Assembly: GCA_905211185.1 (NCBI GenBank)
Contig: CAJLZR010000043.1
Coordinates: 1 to 7,010 of the forward strand
DNA length: 7,010 bases
Direction: 5' to 3'
Source: an uncultured Oscillospiraceae bacterium
GTDB taxonomy: Bacteria; Bacillota_A; Clostridia; Oscillospirales; Acutalibacteraceae
The notes beneath the pieces are model-generated. The model was not told the origin of the DNA, searched no databases, and was given only the letters and a program-made list of their open reading frames with translations. Positions within the stretch are counted from its first letter, which is position 1; each line of letters begins with the position of its first letter. The position numbers were made by a program, and so were the translations under genes. Below, one piece after another: positions 1 through 5,565 of the stretch.

Positions 1-2
1 CT

Positions 3-266
3 GTAGCGGCGGCACGCCGCGGTAACGCGGATATTGCCATCGGTAATATCGTCGGCAGCAACATTTTCAATATCCTTTTCGTAGTAGGCTTGTCCTCGCT
101 GATTATCGATATTCCCTTCGCATCTGCCTTCAACTTTGATACCTATGTAGCGCTTGGTGCGGCAGTGCTTTTGTGGCTGTGCGTGCTGCGTACTCAGCGC
201 CTGCAACGCTGGGCCGGGGCGCTGATGCTGATGTGCTATGCGGCATATCTGGGGTATATTCTGTAA
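3..266 (+). CDS. CaCA-family cation antiporter (calcium/sodium exchanger, YrbG-like), C-terminal fragment
   Basis: The frame is open from the window edge and ends at TAA 264-266, giving 87 residues of a protein whose start lies outside. The segment begins with the family's second alpha-repeat: R5-GNADIAIGN followed by IVGSNIFNIL, where the acidic and asparagine residues form the ion-binding site in the inner-membrane exchanger. Two further hydrophobic stretches follow (about residues 28-36 and 47-60) and a last membrane helix with the ending AAYLGYIL, as expected for the end of this protein. Known family role: exchange of Ca2+ (or another cation) for Na+ or H+ across the cytoplasmic membrane. 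The codons are GC-rich (about 55% GC) and unlike everything downstream of about 1222, so the gene probably comes from a different genome than the kinase-phosphatase block. The family call is firm; the exact substrate is not known. Confidence 0.86.
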   Translation, partial: VAAARRGNADIAIGNIVGSNIFNILFVVGLSSLIIDIPFASAFNFDTYVALGAAVLLWLCVLRTQRLQRWAGALMLMCYAAYLGYIL

Positions 267-303
267 TCACAGCATTATAATGTAAAAAATTTAACATTTA
301 CCC

Positions 304-339
304 TCCGCAAGCAGTAAAAATCTCTTGCCTGCTTGCGGA
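304..339 (+). terminator. Hairpin after the antiporter gene, possible weak terminator
   Basis: An 11-bp perfect inverted repeat (304-314 with 329-339, arm TCCGCAAGCAG) encloses a 14-base loop, 38 bases after the antiporter stop codon. The arm is GC-rich, but the bases that follow (ATTTATGGTAAAATATTTT) are not a clean T tract, so termination may be inefficient. The right arm overlaps the predicted -35 of the rpsB promoter. Confidence 0.5.
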
Positions 340-353
340 ATTTATGGTAAAAT
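325..353 (+). promoter_or_regulatory. Predicted sigma-A promoter for rpsB
   Basis: TTGCCT (325-330) and TAAAAT (348-353) are separated by 17 bases, with a TGG just before the -10 box that makes an extended -10. Transcription would start near 360, leaving a leader of about 105 bases before rpsB. It is the best match in the intergenic region, but it was identified by eye only. Confidence 0.5.
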
Positions 354-375
354 ATTTTGGTGTAAAAATAACACA

Positions 376-439
376 CGCAGGAAAATTCATCTGTTGCTAC
401 GTTTTGCCGCGTAGAGAAGAATTATAACCCATTCCTGCG
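376..439 (+). promoter_or_regulatory. Structured 5' leader of rpsB, candidate autoregulatory element
   Basis: Bases 376-383 (CGCAGGAA) pair perfectly with 432-439 (TTCCTGCG), and inside this closing stem a second hairpin forms from 397-401 (CTACG) and 410-414 (CGTAG). The nested structure ends 11 bases before the Shine-Dalgarno sequence. Ribosomal protein S2 is known to repress its own mRNA in gammaproteobacteria; whether this leader does the same is inference. I do not recognise it as a named RNA family. Confidence 0.4.
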
Positions 440-450
440 GAGGAAAAAAC

Positions 451-456
451 AGGAGG
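451..456 (+). promoter_or_regulatory. Ribosome binding site of rpsB
   Basis: AGGAGG lies 9 bases before the ATG at 466. It is a near-perfect anti-16S match and fixes the start of rpsB. A second GGAGG lies at 439-443 but is too far from the start codon. Confidence 0.8.
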
Positions 457-465
457 AAACAAAAA

Positions 466-1221
466 ATGGCTATTATCTCTATGAAACAATTACTTGAAGC
501 TGGTGTACACTTTGGTCACCAAACCCGTCGTTGGAACCCTAAAATGGCTCCGTACATCTACACAGAGAGAAATGGTATCTATATCATCGACTTACAGCAG
601 TCTGTAGGAATGGTTGACGATGCTTACAATGCAATCGCTGATATCGTAGCTAACGGCGGAAATATCCTTTTCGTTGGTACTAAGAAACAGGCTCAGGATG
701 CTATCAAAGTAGAAGCTGAACGTTGCGGAATGTACTATGTAAATGAGAGATGGCTTGGAGGTATGCTTACAAACTTCAAGACAATCAAGAGCAGAATCGC
801 TCGTCTGAAAAACATCGAGAGAATGTCAGAAGACGGAACATTTGATGTACTGCCTAAGAAAGAAGTTATCCAGTTAAAGAAAGAATGGGATAAACTTGAG
901 AAGAACCTTGGCGGAATCAAAGACATGAAGACACTTCCAGACGCTATTTTCGTAGTAGATCCTAAAAAGGAAAGAATCTGTGTTCAGGAAGCACACACAC
1001 TTGGAATTCCACTTATCGGTATCGCTGATACTAACTGTGATCCAGAAGAACTTGATTATGTAATTCCTGGAAACGACGATGCTATCCGCGCTGTAAAACT
1101 GATCGTTTCTAAGATGGCTGACGCTGTAGTAGAAGCTAACCAGGGTGTTGCAGGCGAAGAAGAGTATGTTGAAGAAGCTGAAGAAGCAGCAGCAGCTGGT
1201 TTAGGAGCTTTATTCGGATAG
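466..1221 (+). CDS. rpsB: 30S ribosomal protein S2
   Basis: Full-length S2 of 251 residues, the usual size. It binds late to the small subunit near the junction of head and body, and helps recruit S1 where present. The N-terminus ([20 protein letters not shown], residues 6-25) is the family signature; FVGTKKQAQ (69-77), RWLGGMLTN (95-103) and the block from [10 protein letters not shown] (181-190) to PGNDDA (201-206) are also canonical. A variable Glu/Ala-rich tail (231-244) ends in GLGALFG. The start is supported by AGGAGG. In most Firmicutes tsf follows on the same strand; here an opposing kinase gene begins to overlap instead, so the join just downstream is suspect. Codon choice shifts inside the gene: both Gln codons before base 530 are CAA, and all seven after 594 are CAG. 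The sequence is of Clostridia type. Confidence 0.97.
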   Translation: MAIISMKQLLEAGVHFGHQTRRWNPKMAPYIYTERNGIYIIDLQQSVGMVDDAYNAIADIVANGGNILFVGTKKQAQDAIKVEAERCGMYYVNERWLGGMLTNFKTIKSRIARLKNIERMSEDGTFDVLPKKEVIQLKKEWDKLEKNLGGIKDMKTLPDAIFVVDPKKERICVQEAHTLGIPLIGIADTNCDPEELDYVIPGNDDAIRAVKLIVSKMADAVVEANQGVAGEEEYVEEAEEAAAAGLGALFG

Positions 1222-2186
1222 ATTTTTTCTATCTTTTTCTTTTCTTTTTTATAATTATATTTATCGCCGTATGATGATTTTCCTTTGCTGAGGTCATCAT
1301 CTAACATAAACTTGGTGGGATTATCATCTACAAAATATTGATAATCAAAATGAATTTGAGGATCATTTTCGAATTTTTCAATATCTTTTATCATATTTTG
1401 CGCTGACGAATAACGATTTGAAGGCGATTTTTGCATTGCTTTCAATGTGATTTGCTCCAAGCCTTCGGGTATATCAGGATTTATCTCTCTTGGGGATCTT
1501 GGGGAAGACTGCATTTGCATTATTGCAACTGAAACCGCATTGTCGGCTTCAAACGGCAATTTTCCCGTTATCATTTCATAAAGCATAACTCCAACGGAGT
1601 ATATGTCCGCTTTTTCATCTATGACTCCGCCCTTTGCCTGTTCAGGGGAGATATAGTGTACCGAACCGATTGCTCTATCCGTCATTGTTTGTGTTTCATT
1701 ACTCGAAAACCTTGCAATACCAAAATCCGTAACTTTTATGGTACCATCGGCAAGCAACATTATATTTTGTGGTTTTATATCACGGTGAATAACGCCTTTT
1801 TCATGCGCATGGTTTAAAGCGGATAAAATCTGATGCGTAAAATATACGGCATCTTTCCAATCAATTATTTTTTGCTTTGAAATATATTCCTTAAGCGTTA
1901 TGCCATCAATATATTCCATTACTATATACTGTATTTTTGTTCCGAAACTTACGTCATAAACTTTTACTATGTTGGGATGAGCAAGTACTGCAATTGCTTT
2001 TGATTCATTTTTAAATCTTCTGATAAAATCTTTGTTACCCAAAAATTCATCTTTCAAAATTTTAACGGCGACAATCCTATCTTCAACAACGTCATAAGCT
2101 CTATAAACAACTGCCATACCGCCAACGCCTATAAGCTCTTGTATTTCATATCTTGCATCTAATCGCTTACCAGTATATTTATCCAA
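1056..2186 (-). CDS. prkC: Hanks-type serine/threonine protein kinase (PrkC/Stk1), 3' end replaced at a junction
   Basis: Membrane kinase that phosphorylates envelope, translation and division proteins in Firmicutes; Stp opposes it. Numbering from an upstream TTG at 2204, the kinase domain covers about 19-280: glycine loop GVGGMAVVY (26-34), catalytic Lys48, Glu67, HRDIKPQN (140-147), DFG (160-162), a Thr-rich activation loop TQTMT (171-175) and SPEQA (186-190). All catalytic residues are present. The preferred start is the TTG at 2186: it has GGGG (2195-2198) 8 bases upstream and begins DKYTGKRLD, as homologues do; the TTG at 2204 has no visible Shine-Dalgarno sequence. After the basic juxtamembrane run KKEKKK the family has a membrane helix and PASTA repeats that bind muropeptides. 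Here, from about base 1222 down to the stop at 1056, the frame is only the antisense of rpsB, with a Ser/Ala/Pro-rich tail. The genuine coding part is thus 2186 to about 1222. Confidence 0.92.
   Translation of the reverse strand: MDKYTGKRLDARYEIQELIGVGGMAVVYRAYDVVEDRIVAVKILKDEFLGNKDFIRRFKNESKAIAVLAHPNIVKVYDVSFGTKIQYIVMEYIDGITLKEYISKQKIIDWKDAVYFTHQILSALNHAHEKGVIHRDIKPQNIMLLADGTIKVTDFGIARFSSNETQTMTDRAIGSVHYISPEQAKGGVIDEKADIYSVGVMLYEMITGKLPFEADNAVSVAIMQMQSSPRSPREINPDIPEGLEQITLKAMQKSPSNRYSSAQNMIKDIEKFENDPQIHFDYQYFVDDNPTKFMLDDDLSKGKSSYGDKYNYKKEKKKIEKIYPNKAPKPAAAASSASSTYSSSPATPWLASTTASAILETISFTARIASSFPGIT
1217..1233. repeat. Short inverted repeat at the rpsB/kinase junction
   Basis: GATAGA (1217-1222) and TCTATC (1228-1233) form a perfect 6-bp inverted repeat around five T's. 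It contains the rpsB stop codon (1219-1221) and is followed on the + strand by a T-rich run to about 1250. It could be a weak rpsB terminator, but it also sits exactly where the kinase protein stops resembling its family, so it may mark or have caused the join. Confidence 0.55.
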
Positions 2187-2213
2187 TTTTTTATCCCCAA
2201 TCAAATTATAATT

Positions 2214-2942
2214 TTAAATTTGAGCCACCGAAACGGTTATGTTATCTCGCCCACCGGATATATTTGCCGCCCTGATAAGTTTTTCCGGAATTTCAGAAAT
2301 TGCATTATTCATGCAGAAATTATATATATCATCGTCTGAAATTTCGTTAGTTAAACCATCGGTACATAGTAATATAATATCATTTGAGTTTAAATTTTCT
2401 TTTACGTAGTCAAGTTGTATATTTTCCCTGACTCCAAGCGCCCTTGTTATTATATTTTTTTGAGGGTGATTTTTTGCATCTTCAGGCGTAATTTCTCCGC
2501 TATCTACCATCTCTTGTACTACGGAATGATCTTTTGTAAGCTGCGTAATTCCTGATTTTGATAATAGATATACTCTGCTATCCCCTGCATACATTATGCT
2601 AAGAGTTTTATCTTTAACGATACAAAGTACAATGGTTGTACCCATGTTGCTAAATTCTGCATGTTTTAATGATTTTTCAAAAATTTTATTATTTGCATTT
2701 TCAATCGCATTATACATCAAAACTTTTATTTCTTCCAAACTCATATTTTCGCTTAAATTTTCATCGAGGTAATTTGAAACTTCGCTTACTGCCAAATTGC
2801 TTGCCACATCTCCGCCGTTAGCTCCACCCATTCCGTCGCAAATAAGCGACCACGCAAAATTTGGACTTAGAACTTTTGAAGCCACAGCGTCTTGATTAAC
2901 CTTTCTTAATGCGCCAACATCTGTTTTGTGGTAAAACTCCAT
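2214..2942 (-). CDS. stp: PP2C-family serine/threonine phosphatase (Stp/PrpC)
   Basis: Cytoplasmic metal-dependent phosphatase that removes phosphate from PrkC and its targets. Counting from ATG 2942 the protein has 242 residues, the usual size. All family motifs are present in order: RKVNQD (13-18), CDGMGG (35-40), GTT (101-103), AGDSRVYLL (119-127), TKDHS (136-140), ITRALG (165-170), CTDGLT (193-198) and GGRDN (230-234). Metal ligands Asp18, Asp36, Gly37, Asp195 and Asp233 are intact. The start at 2942 is preferred over an in-frame start at 2963 because AGGAGGA (2948-2954) lies 5 bases before it. The gene begins 24 bases after the rlmN stop and ends 27 bases before the kinase start, so it is the middle gene of a three-gene operon. 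Confidence 0.96.
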   Translation of the reverse strand: MEFYHKTDVGALRKVNQDAVASKVLSPNFAWSLICDGMGGANGGDVASNLAVSEVSNYLDENLSENMSLEEIKVLMYNAIENANNKIFEKSLKHAEFSNMGTTIVLCIVKDKTLSIMYAGDSRVYLLSKSGITQLTKDHSVVQEMVDSGEITPEDAKNHPQKNIITRALGVRENIQLDYVKENLNSNDIILLCTDGLTNEISDDDIYNFCMNNAISEIPEKLIRAANISGGRDNITVSVAQI

Positions 2943-2966
2943 ACCATTCCTCCTTTTATACAAATA

Positions 2967-4004
2967 TCATTCGGAAGTTTTTAAATATTTATTCTTAAGC
3001 TGCCCACACGAAGCCTCTATATCTTCTCCAAGCGTTCTTCGTATGGTTGTTGTTATTCCTCTTTTTTCTAAAACTTGCTTGAATTGATAAATTCTATTAT
3101 TAGAGCTCTTTTTTAAGCGGCTCTCTTGATGTGCGCCATTGAGCGGAATTAAATTAACATGACACAGCATTCCTTTCAGTAACTCTGCAAGTTCATTTGC
3201 ACATTCGGGTGTATCGTTTAAATTATCTATCATTGCATATTCAAAGGAAATTCTCCGATTTGTATAAGAAATATAATCTTCGCATGCTTTAATAAGCTCT
3301 TTAATATTCCATTTTCTGTTTATCTTCATAATCTTATTACGAATTTCATCATTTGGAGCGTGCAAAGAAACTGATAAAGTAATGGGCATTTTCTCTTCCG
3401 CAAGCTTATATATTTTATCGACTAAACCACACGTGGAAAGTGAAATATGCCTTGCCCCTATATTTAAACCATCCGGGGATGTTACCAGCTTTAAAAACTT
3501 TAATACATTCGGATAATTATCAAGCGGTTCCCCCATTCCCATAAGGACTATGTTAGAAATCTTAATGCCACTGTCTAACTGCGCTGATTCTATCTGGGCA
3601 AGTATTTCGGAAGAGCTCAAATTCCTTGAAAATCCGCACTTCCCGGTAGAACAAAACGAGCATCCCATCTTGCATCCCGCTTGAGTAGATAGGCACATGG
3701 AATAGCCATGCTTATAGTTCATAAGTACGGACTCTATCAGTTCCCCGTCTGATAATTCAAATAAATATTTTACCGTTCCGTCAATAGAAACTTTCTTATC
3801 TTTTATATTTAACTTTGTAATATAGTATTTGGATTTCAAAACTTCTCTGAAAGTTCCCGGCAAATTTGTCATATCGTCAAAAGAGTAAACACCTTTGCTC
3901 AGCCACGAGTAAACTTGAGATGCTCTGTACGATGGTTCGGAAAGAGCTTCGAAATCACTCTTTAATTCCGGCAGGGACATCGACTTTATATCTTTTAAAA
4001 CCAT
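2967..4004 (-). CDS. rlmN: Dual-specificity 23S rRNA/tRNA adenine-C2 methyltransferase RlmN
   Basis: Radical-SAM enzyme that methylates C2 of A2503 in 23S rRNA and A37 of some tRNAs; the rRNA mark tunes the peptide exit tunnel. Its 345 residues match the family length. The iron-sulfur motif CKMGCSFC places the cluster cysteines at 111, 115 and 118. GMGEP (156-160) is the SAM-binding motif, and Cys333 in GEDIEASCGQL is the C-terminal cysteine that carries the methyl or crosslink intermediate. NLIPLN (284-289) and SLHAPND (213-219) are also conserved. The ATG at 4004 is the only good start: the nearest in-frame codon upstream that could initiate is a GTG followed directly by TGA. Its GGAGG (4022-4026) is 17 bases away, longer than ideal. 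rlmN next to stp and prkC is a well-known Firmicutes arrangement. Confidence 0.97.
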   Translation of the reverse strand: MVLKDIKSMSLPELKSDFEALSEPSYRASQVYSWLSKGVYSFDDMTNLPGTFREVLKSKYYITKLNIKDKKVSIDGTVKYLFELSDGELIESVLMNYKHGYSMCLSTQAGCKMGCSFCSTGKCGFSRNLSSSEILAQIESAQLDSGIKISNIVLMGMGEPLDNYPNVLKFLKLVTSPDGLNIGARHISLSTCGLVDKIYKLAEEKMPITLSVSLHAPNDEIRNKIMKINRKWNIKELIKACEDYISYTNRRISFEYAMIDNLNDTPECANELAELLKGMLCHVNLIPLNGAHQESRLKKSSNNRIYQFKQVLEKRGITTTIRRTLGEDIEASCGQLKNKYLKTSE

Positions 4005-4021
4005 AAAACCTAACTTTCACA

Positions 4022-4026
4022 CCTCC
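4022..4026 (-). promoter_or_regulatory. Distant Shine-Dalgarno of rlmN
   Basis: GGAGG on the minus strand, 17 bases before the ATG at 4004. The spacing is unusually long; no closer purine-rich match is visible except a weak AGG. Initiation may be reduced or helped by mRNA structure. Confidence 0.45.
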
Positions 4027-4052
4027 GGAAAGTATTTTGGTTTCATATTTAT

Positions 4053-4080
4053 ATTATATAATATTGTAGAATGCTGTCAA
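4053..4080 (-). promoter_or_regulatory. Perfect-consensus sigma-A promoter of the rlmN-stp-prkC operon
   Basis: On the minus strand TTGACA (4080-4075) and TATAAT (4058-4053) match the consensus at all 12 positions, with a 16-base spacer. Transcription would start near 4046, giving a 5' leader of about 42 bases that includes the GGAGG. No other strong promoter is seen between here and the kinase, and the downstream genes are 24 and 27 bases apart, so one transcript is expected. Confidence 0.75.
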
Positions 4081-4106
4081 GTTCGCGGTCTGGTACATAA
4101 AAGCAA

Positions 4107-4655
4107 TTAATCTCTACCGAGTATAGAAATAACGCTTTCGTAAACTGCGCTCGGATCATGATAAAAATTATCCCTTATTGTAACGGCGGTATGCATATCC
4201 GGTGCATAAAGTTTAAGTTCCATCATATTAAACTCCCCACCGGAAACTTTACACGAAACACTGTATCCAAACTGACTTTTTCTGATTGTTACCGTGTTTT
4301 CTTTTTCACTTTTAAGTCTTGAAAAGTAACGCTTGGCGCTATTTAATGCTTTTTCTCTGACGGAAACCGGCAACGATGATCCAAGCTCATCAACTATCAT
4401 TTTTCCCGTGGGAGTCAAGATATAGTTATTATTTTCTTTATCCAAAGTGATATTTTTGCCGGCAACCATCTCCTCAAACGCTTGGCTAAGCTCAAAATAA
4501 TTGGCTAAACCCTGCATTTGAAGTATGGAAGTAATATCGTTTTTTGTTAAATTATGATCTGTATTATGCAAAAGAAAACAAATCAAAATTTTGATTTCTT
4601 GTTTATCCTTCAACCCCCCCGGTACTACTCCGGCAGAAAATGCATCATTGCCCAT
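4107..4655 (-). CDS. DUF4364-type protein of Clostridia, probable winged-helix regulator
   Basis: A 182-residue cytoplasmic protein with the hallmarks I associate with the DUF4364 family: GGLKDKQEIKILICFLL near the N-terminus (13-29), a helix-turn-helix-like region (about 36-66), NYF (52-54), YILTPTG (78-84) and LPVSVREKA (95-103). The N-terminal half fits a winged-helix fold and the C-terminal half (about 120-182) is beta-rich. No enzyme motif, signal peptide or membrane segment is visible. The function is unknown; DNA binding is inference from the fold. AGAAGGA (4662-4668) is 6 bases before the ATG and supports the start. Codons 12-14 contain a run of seven G's (4614-4620), unusual in such AT-rich DNA. 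The gene stands between two possible promoters and is probably expressed separately from rlmN. Confidence 0.85.
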   Translation of the reverse strand: MGNDAFSAGVVPGGLKDKQEIKILICFLLHNTDHNLTKNDITSILQMQGLANYFELSQAFEEMVAGKNITLDKENNNYILTPTGKMIVDELGSSLPVSVREKALNSAKRYFSRLKSEKENTVTIRKSQFGYSVSCKVSGGEFNMMELKLYAPDMHTAVTIRDNFYHDPSAVYESVISILGRD

Positions 4656-4692
4656 AAATTTTCCTTCTCAATTTCAGTTTGATTTTTAATTG

Positions 4693-4721
4693 ATTTTATG
4701 CTATAATTAAATTAATTCCAA
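4693..4721 (-). promoter_or_regulatory. Possible promoter of the DUF4364-type gene
   Basis: On the minus strand TTGGAA (4721-4716) and TAAAAT (4698-4693) are 17 bases apart, matching the consensus at 4/6 and 5/6 positions. The start point would be near 4686, about 30 bases before the ATG. The surroundings are very AT-rich, so a chance match is possible, and read-through from mscS (51-base gap) is an alternative. Confidence 0.4.
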
Positions 4722-5492
4722 ATTATATTTAGAAAAAATCTTTTTAACAATTTTGTCAATATCCTGCCCAATACCCTCTTTATACTTATTCTGAGTCCAA
4801 ATTCTAACATATAAACTAAAGCCGTTTTGGTCAGGTACCAATTTAACTTCAGGCGCAGGCATGGACATTATTTTTTTGTTTAAGATTAGCTCTTTTTGGA
4901 ATAAAAGTTTCATCTCTTTAATTTTATCACAATTTGAACTTGACGTATAGGATTTTTCAACTTTAGTCATATTGTATTCGCTGACCCGTTTGATATTGTT
5001 TGAAACAAGCTTAGAGTTTGGAGCAATAACGAGTTCGTTGTCTGCATCTGATTTTAAGGTGGTAAACATCATTTCGATTTTTAAAACTTTACCCTTTACT
5101 CCGTCAAATTCAATCAAATCGCCAACGTGTATGGGCTTACTTACAACCAGTATTATACCGCTTACCAAATTAGAAATATTATCTTTAAGAGCAATTCCTA
5201 TTGCAACCAACGAGGCAGCAACCGCAGCCATAAGGGATGTAACGTCCATTCCCAAAGTTGCCATGACAATAAGAAGCAAAACAAGCCTCAGAGAAAATTT
5301 AATTATAGAATTTAAAAAAGAAATTATGCCTTTATCCGAAATTCCTTTTTGGAAAAATATTGTGGCAATCTTGCAAACCTTATTTACAATCCACCAACCA
5401 ATAACCAAAATTAACACGCTTTGAAGCAATTTAGAAGAAGATTCTTCAAATAAAACTCTGAAATATTTAATAGTATTTTGAACAAAATTCAT
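4707..5492 (-). CDS. mscS: Small-conductance mechanosensitive channel, MscS family
   Basis: Membrane channel that opens under turgor to release solutes during osmotic downshock; members assemble as heptamers. Counting from ATG 5492 the protein has 261 residues, close to the small MscS class. Membrane helices lie at about 22-42, 62-82 and 86-116. The third is the pore helix: its A/G-packed face (residues 89-101) and the NISNLVSGI continuation (105-113) match the family. The beta domain follows with KPIHVGDLIEFDGVKGKV (119-136) and VIAPNSKLVSNNI (155-167), then an alpha/beta C-terminal domain. An in-frame ATG exists at 5516, but the -10 box of the gene overlaps it, while a strong AAAGGGGGA lies 9 bases before 5492, so 5492 is preferred. 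The next gene on this strand starts 51 bases downstream, and the surface-protein gene diverges upstream. Confidence 0.93.
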   Translation of the reverse strand: MNFVQNTIKYFRVLFEESSSKLLQSVLILVIGWWIVNKVCKIATIFFQKGISDKGIISFLNSIIKFSLRLVLLLIVMATLGMDVTSLMAAVAASLVAIGIALKDNISNLVSGIILVVSKPIHVGDLIEFDGVKGKVLKIEMMFTTLKSDADNELVIAPNSKLVSNNIKRVSEYNMTKVEKSYTSSSNCDKIKEMKLLFQKELILNKKIMSMPAPEVKLVPDQNGFSLYVRIWTQNKYKEGIGQDIDKIVKKIFSKYNLELI

Positions 5493-5501
5493 TTTTACAT
5501 T

Positions 5502-5509
5502 CCCCCTTT
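5502..5509 (-). promoter_or_regulatory. Shine-Dalgarno deciding the mscS start
   Basis: AAAGGGGG on the minus strand ends 9 bases before ATG 5492. It lies between the two candidate starts, so it can serve only the downstream one. Confidence 0.65.
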
Positions 5510-5514
5510 TTTGC

Positions 5515-5543
5515 ATTATAACACATCCTACAAATTTAATAAA
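5515..5543 (-). promoter_or_regulatory. Promoter of mscS with extended -10
   Basis: On the minus strand TGT-TATAAT (-10 at 5520-5515) is preceded at 17 bases by a weak -35, TTTATT (5543-5538). The extended -10 can compensate. The start would be near 5508, so the mRNA would begin almost at the Shine-Dalgarno and have only about 15 untranslated bases. Confidence 0.5.
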
Positions 5544-5551
5544 ATATTTTT

Positions 5552-5557
5552 AAGGAA
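5552..5557 (+). promoter_or_regulatory. Ribosome binding site of the surface-protein gene
   Basis: AAGGAA, 8 bases before ATG 5566. The + strand promoter must lie in the same 73-bp divergent region; TTTAAT (5535-5540) or TAAAAT (5540-5545) could be its -10 box, but neither has a convincing -35. Confidence 0.55.
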
Positions 5558-5565
5558 TAATCATT

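Noticed and set aside
735..926. 63-codon open frame on the minus strand inside rpsB
   Set aside because: Antisense shadow of a confident ribosomal protein gene; no ribosome binding site or recognisable protein features.
1056..1221. Kinase tail read as a genuine gene overlap or overprinted C-terminus
   Set aside because: The tail is only the complement of rpsB's Glu/Ala-rich end, and replaces a membrane helix and PASTA domains that the family needs; a join explains it better.
4005..4106. Search for a terminator between the DUF4364-type gene and the rlmN promoter
   Set aside because: No hairpin with a T tract is visible; only the promoter elements could be supported.
5127..5315. 62-codon + strand frame opposite mscS
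   Set aside because: Second shadow frame in the same region, with composition of non-coding frames.
4972..5424. 150-codon + strand frame opposite mscS
   Set aside because: Antisense to a clear MscS gene, no Shine-Dalgarno, and no domain pattern of its own.
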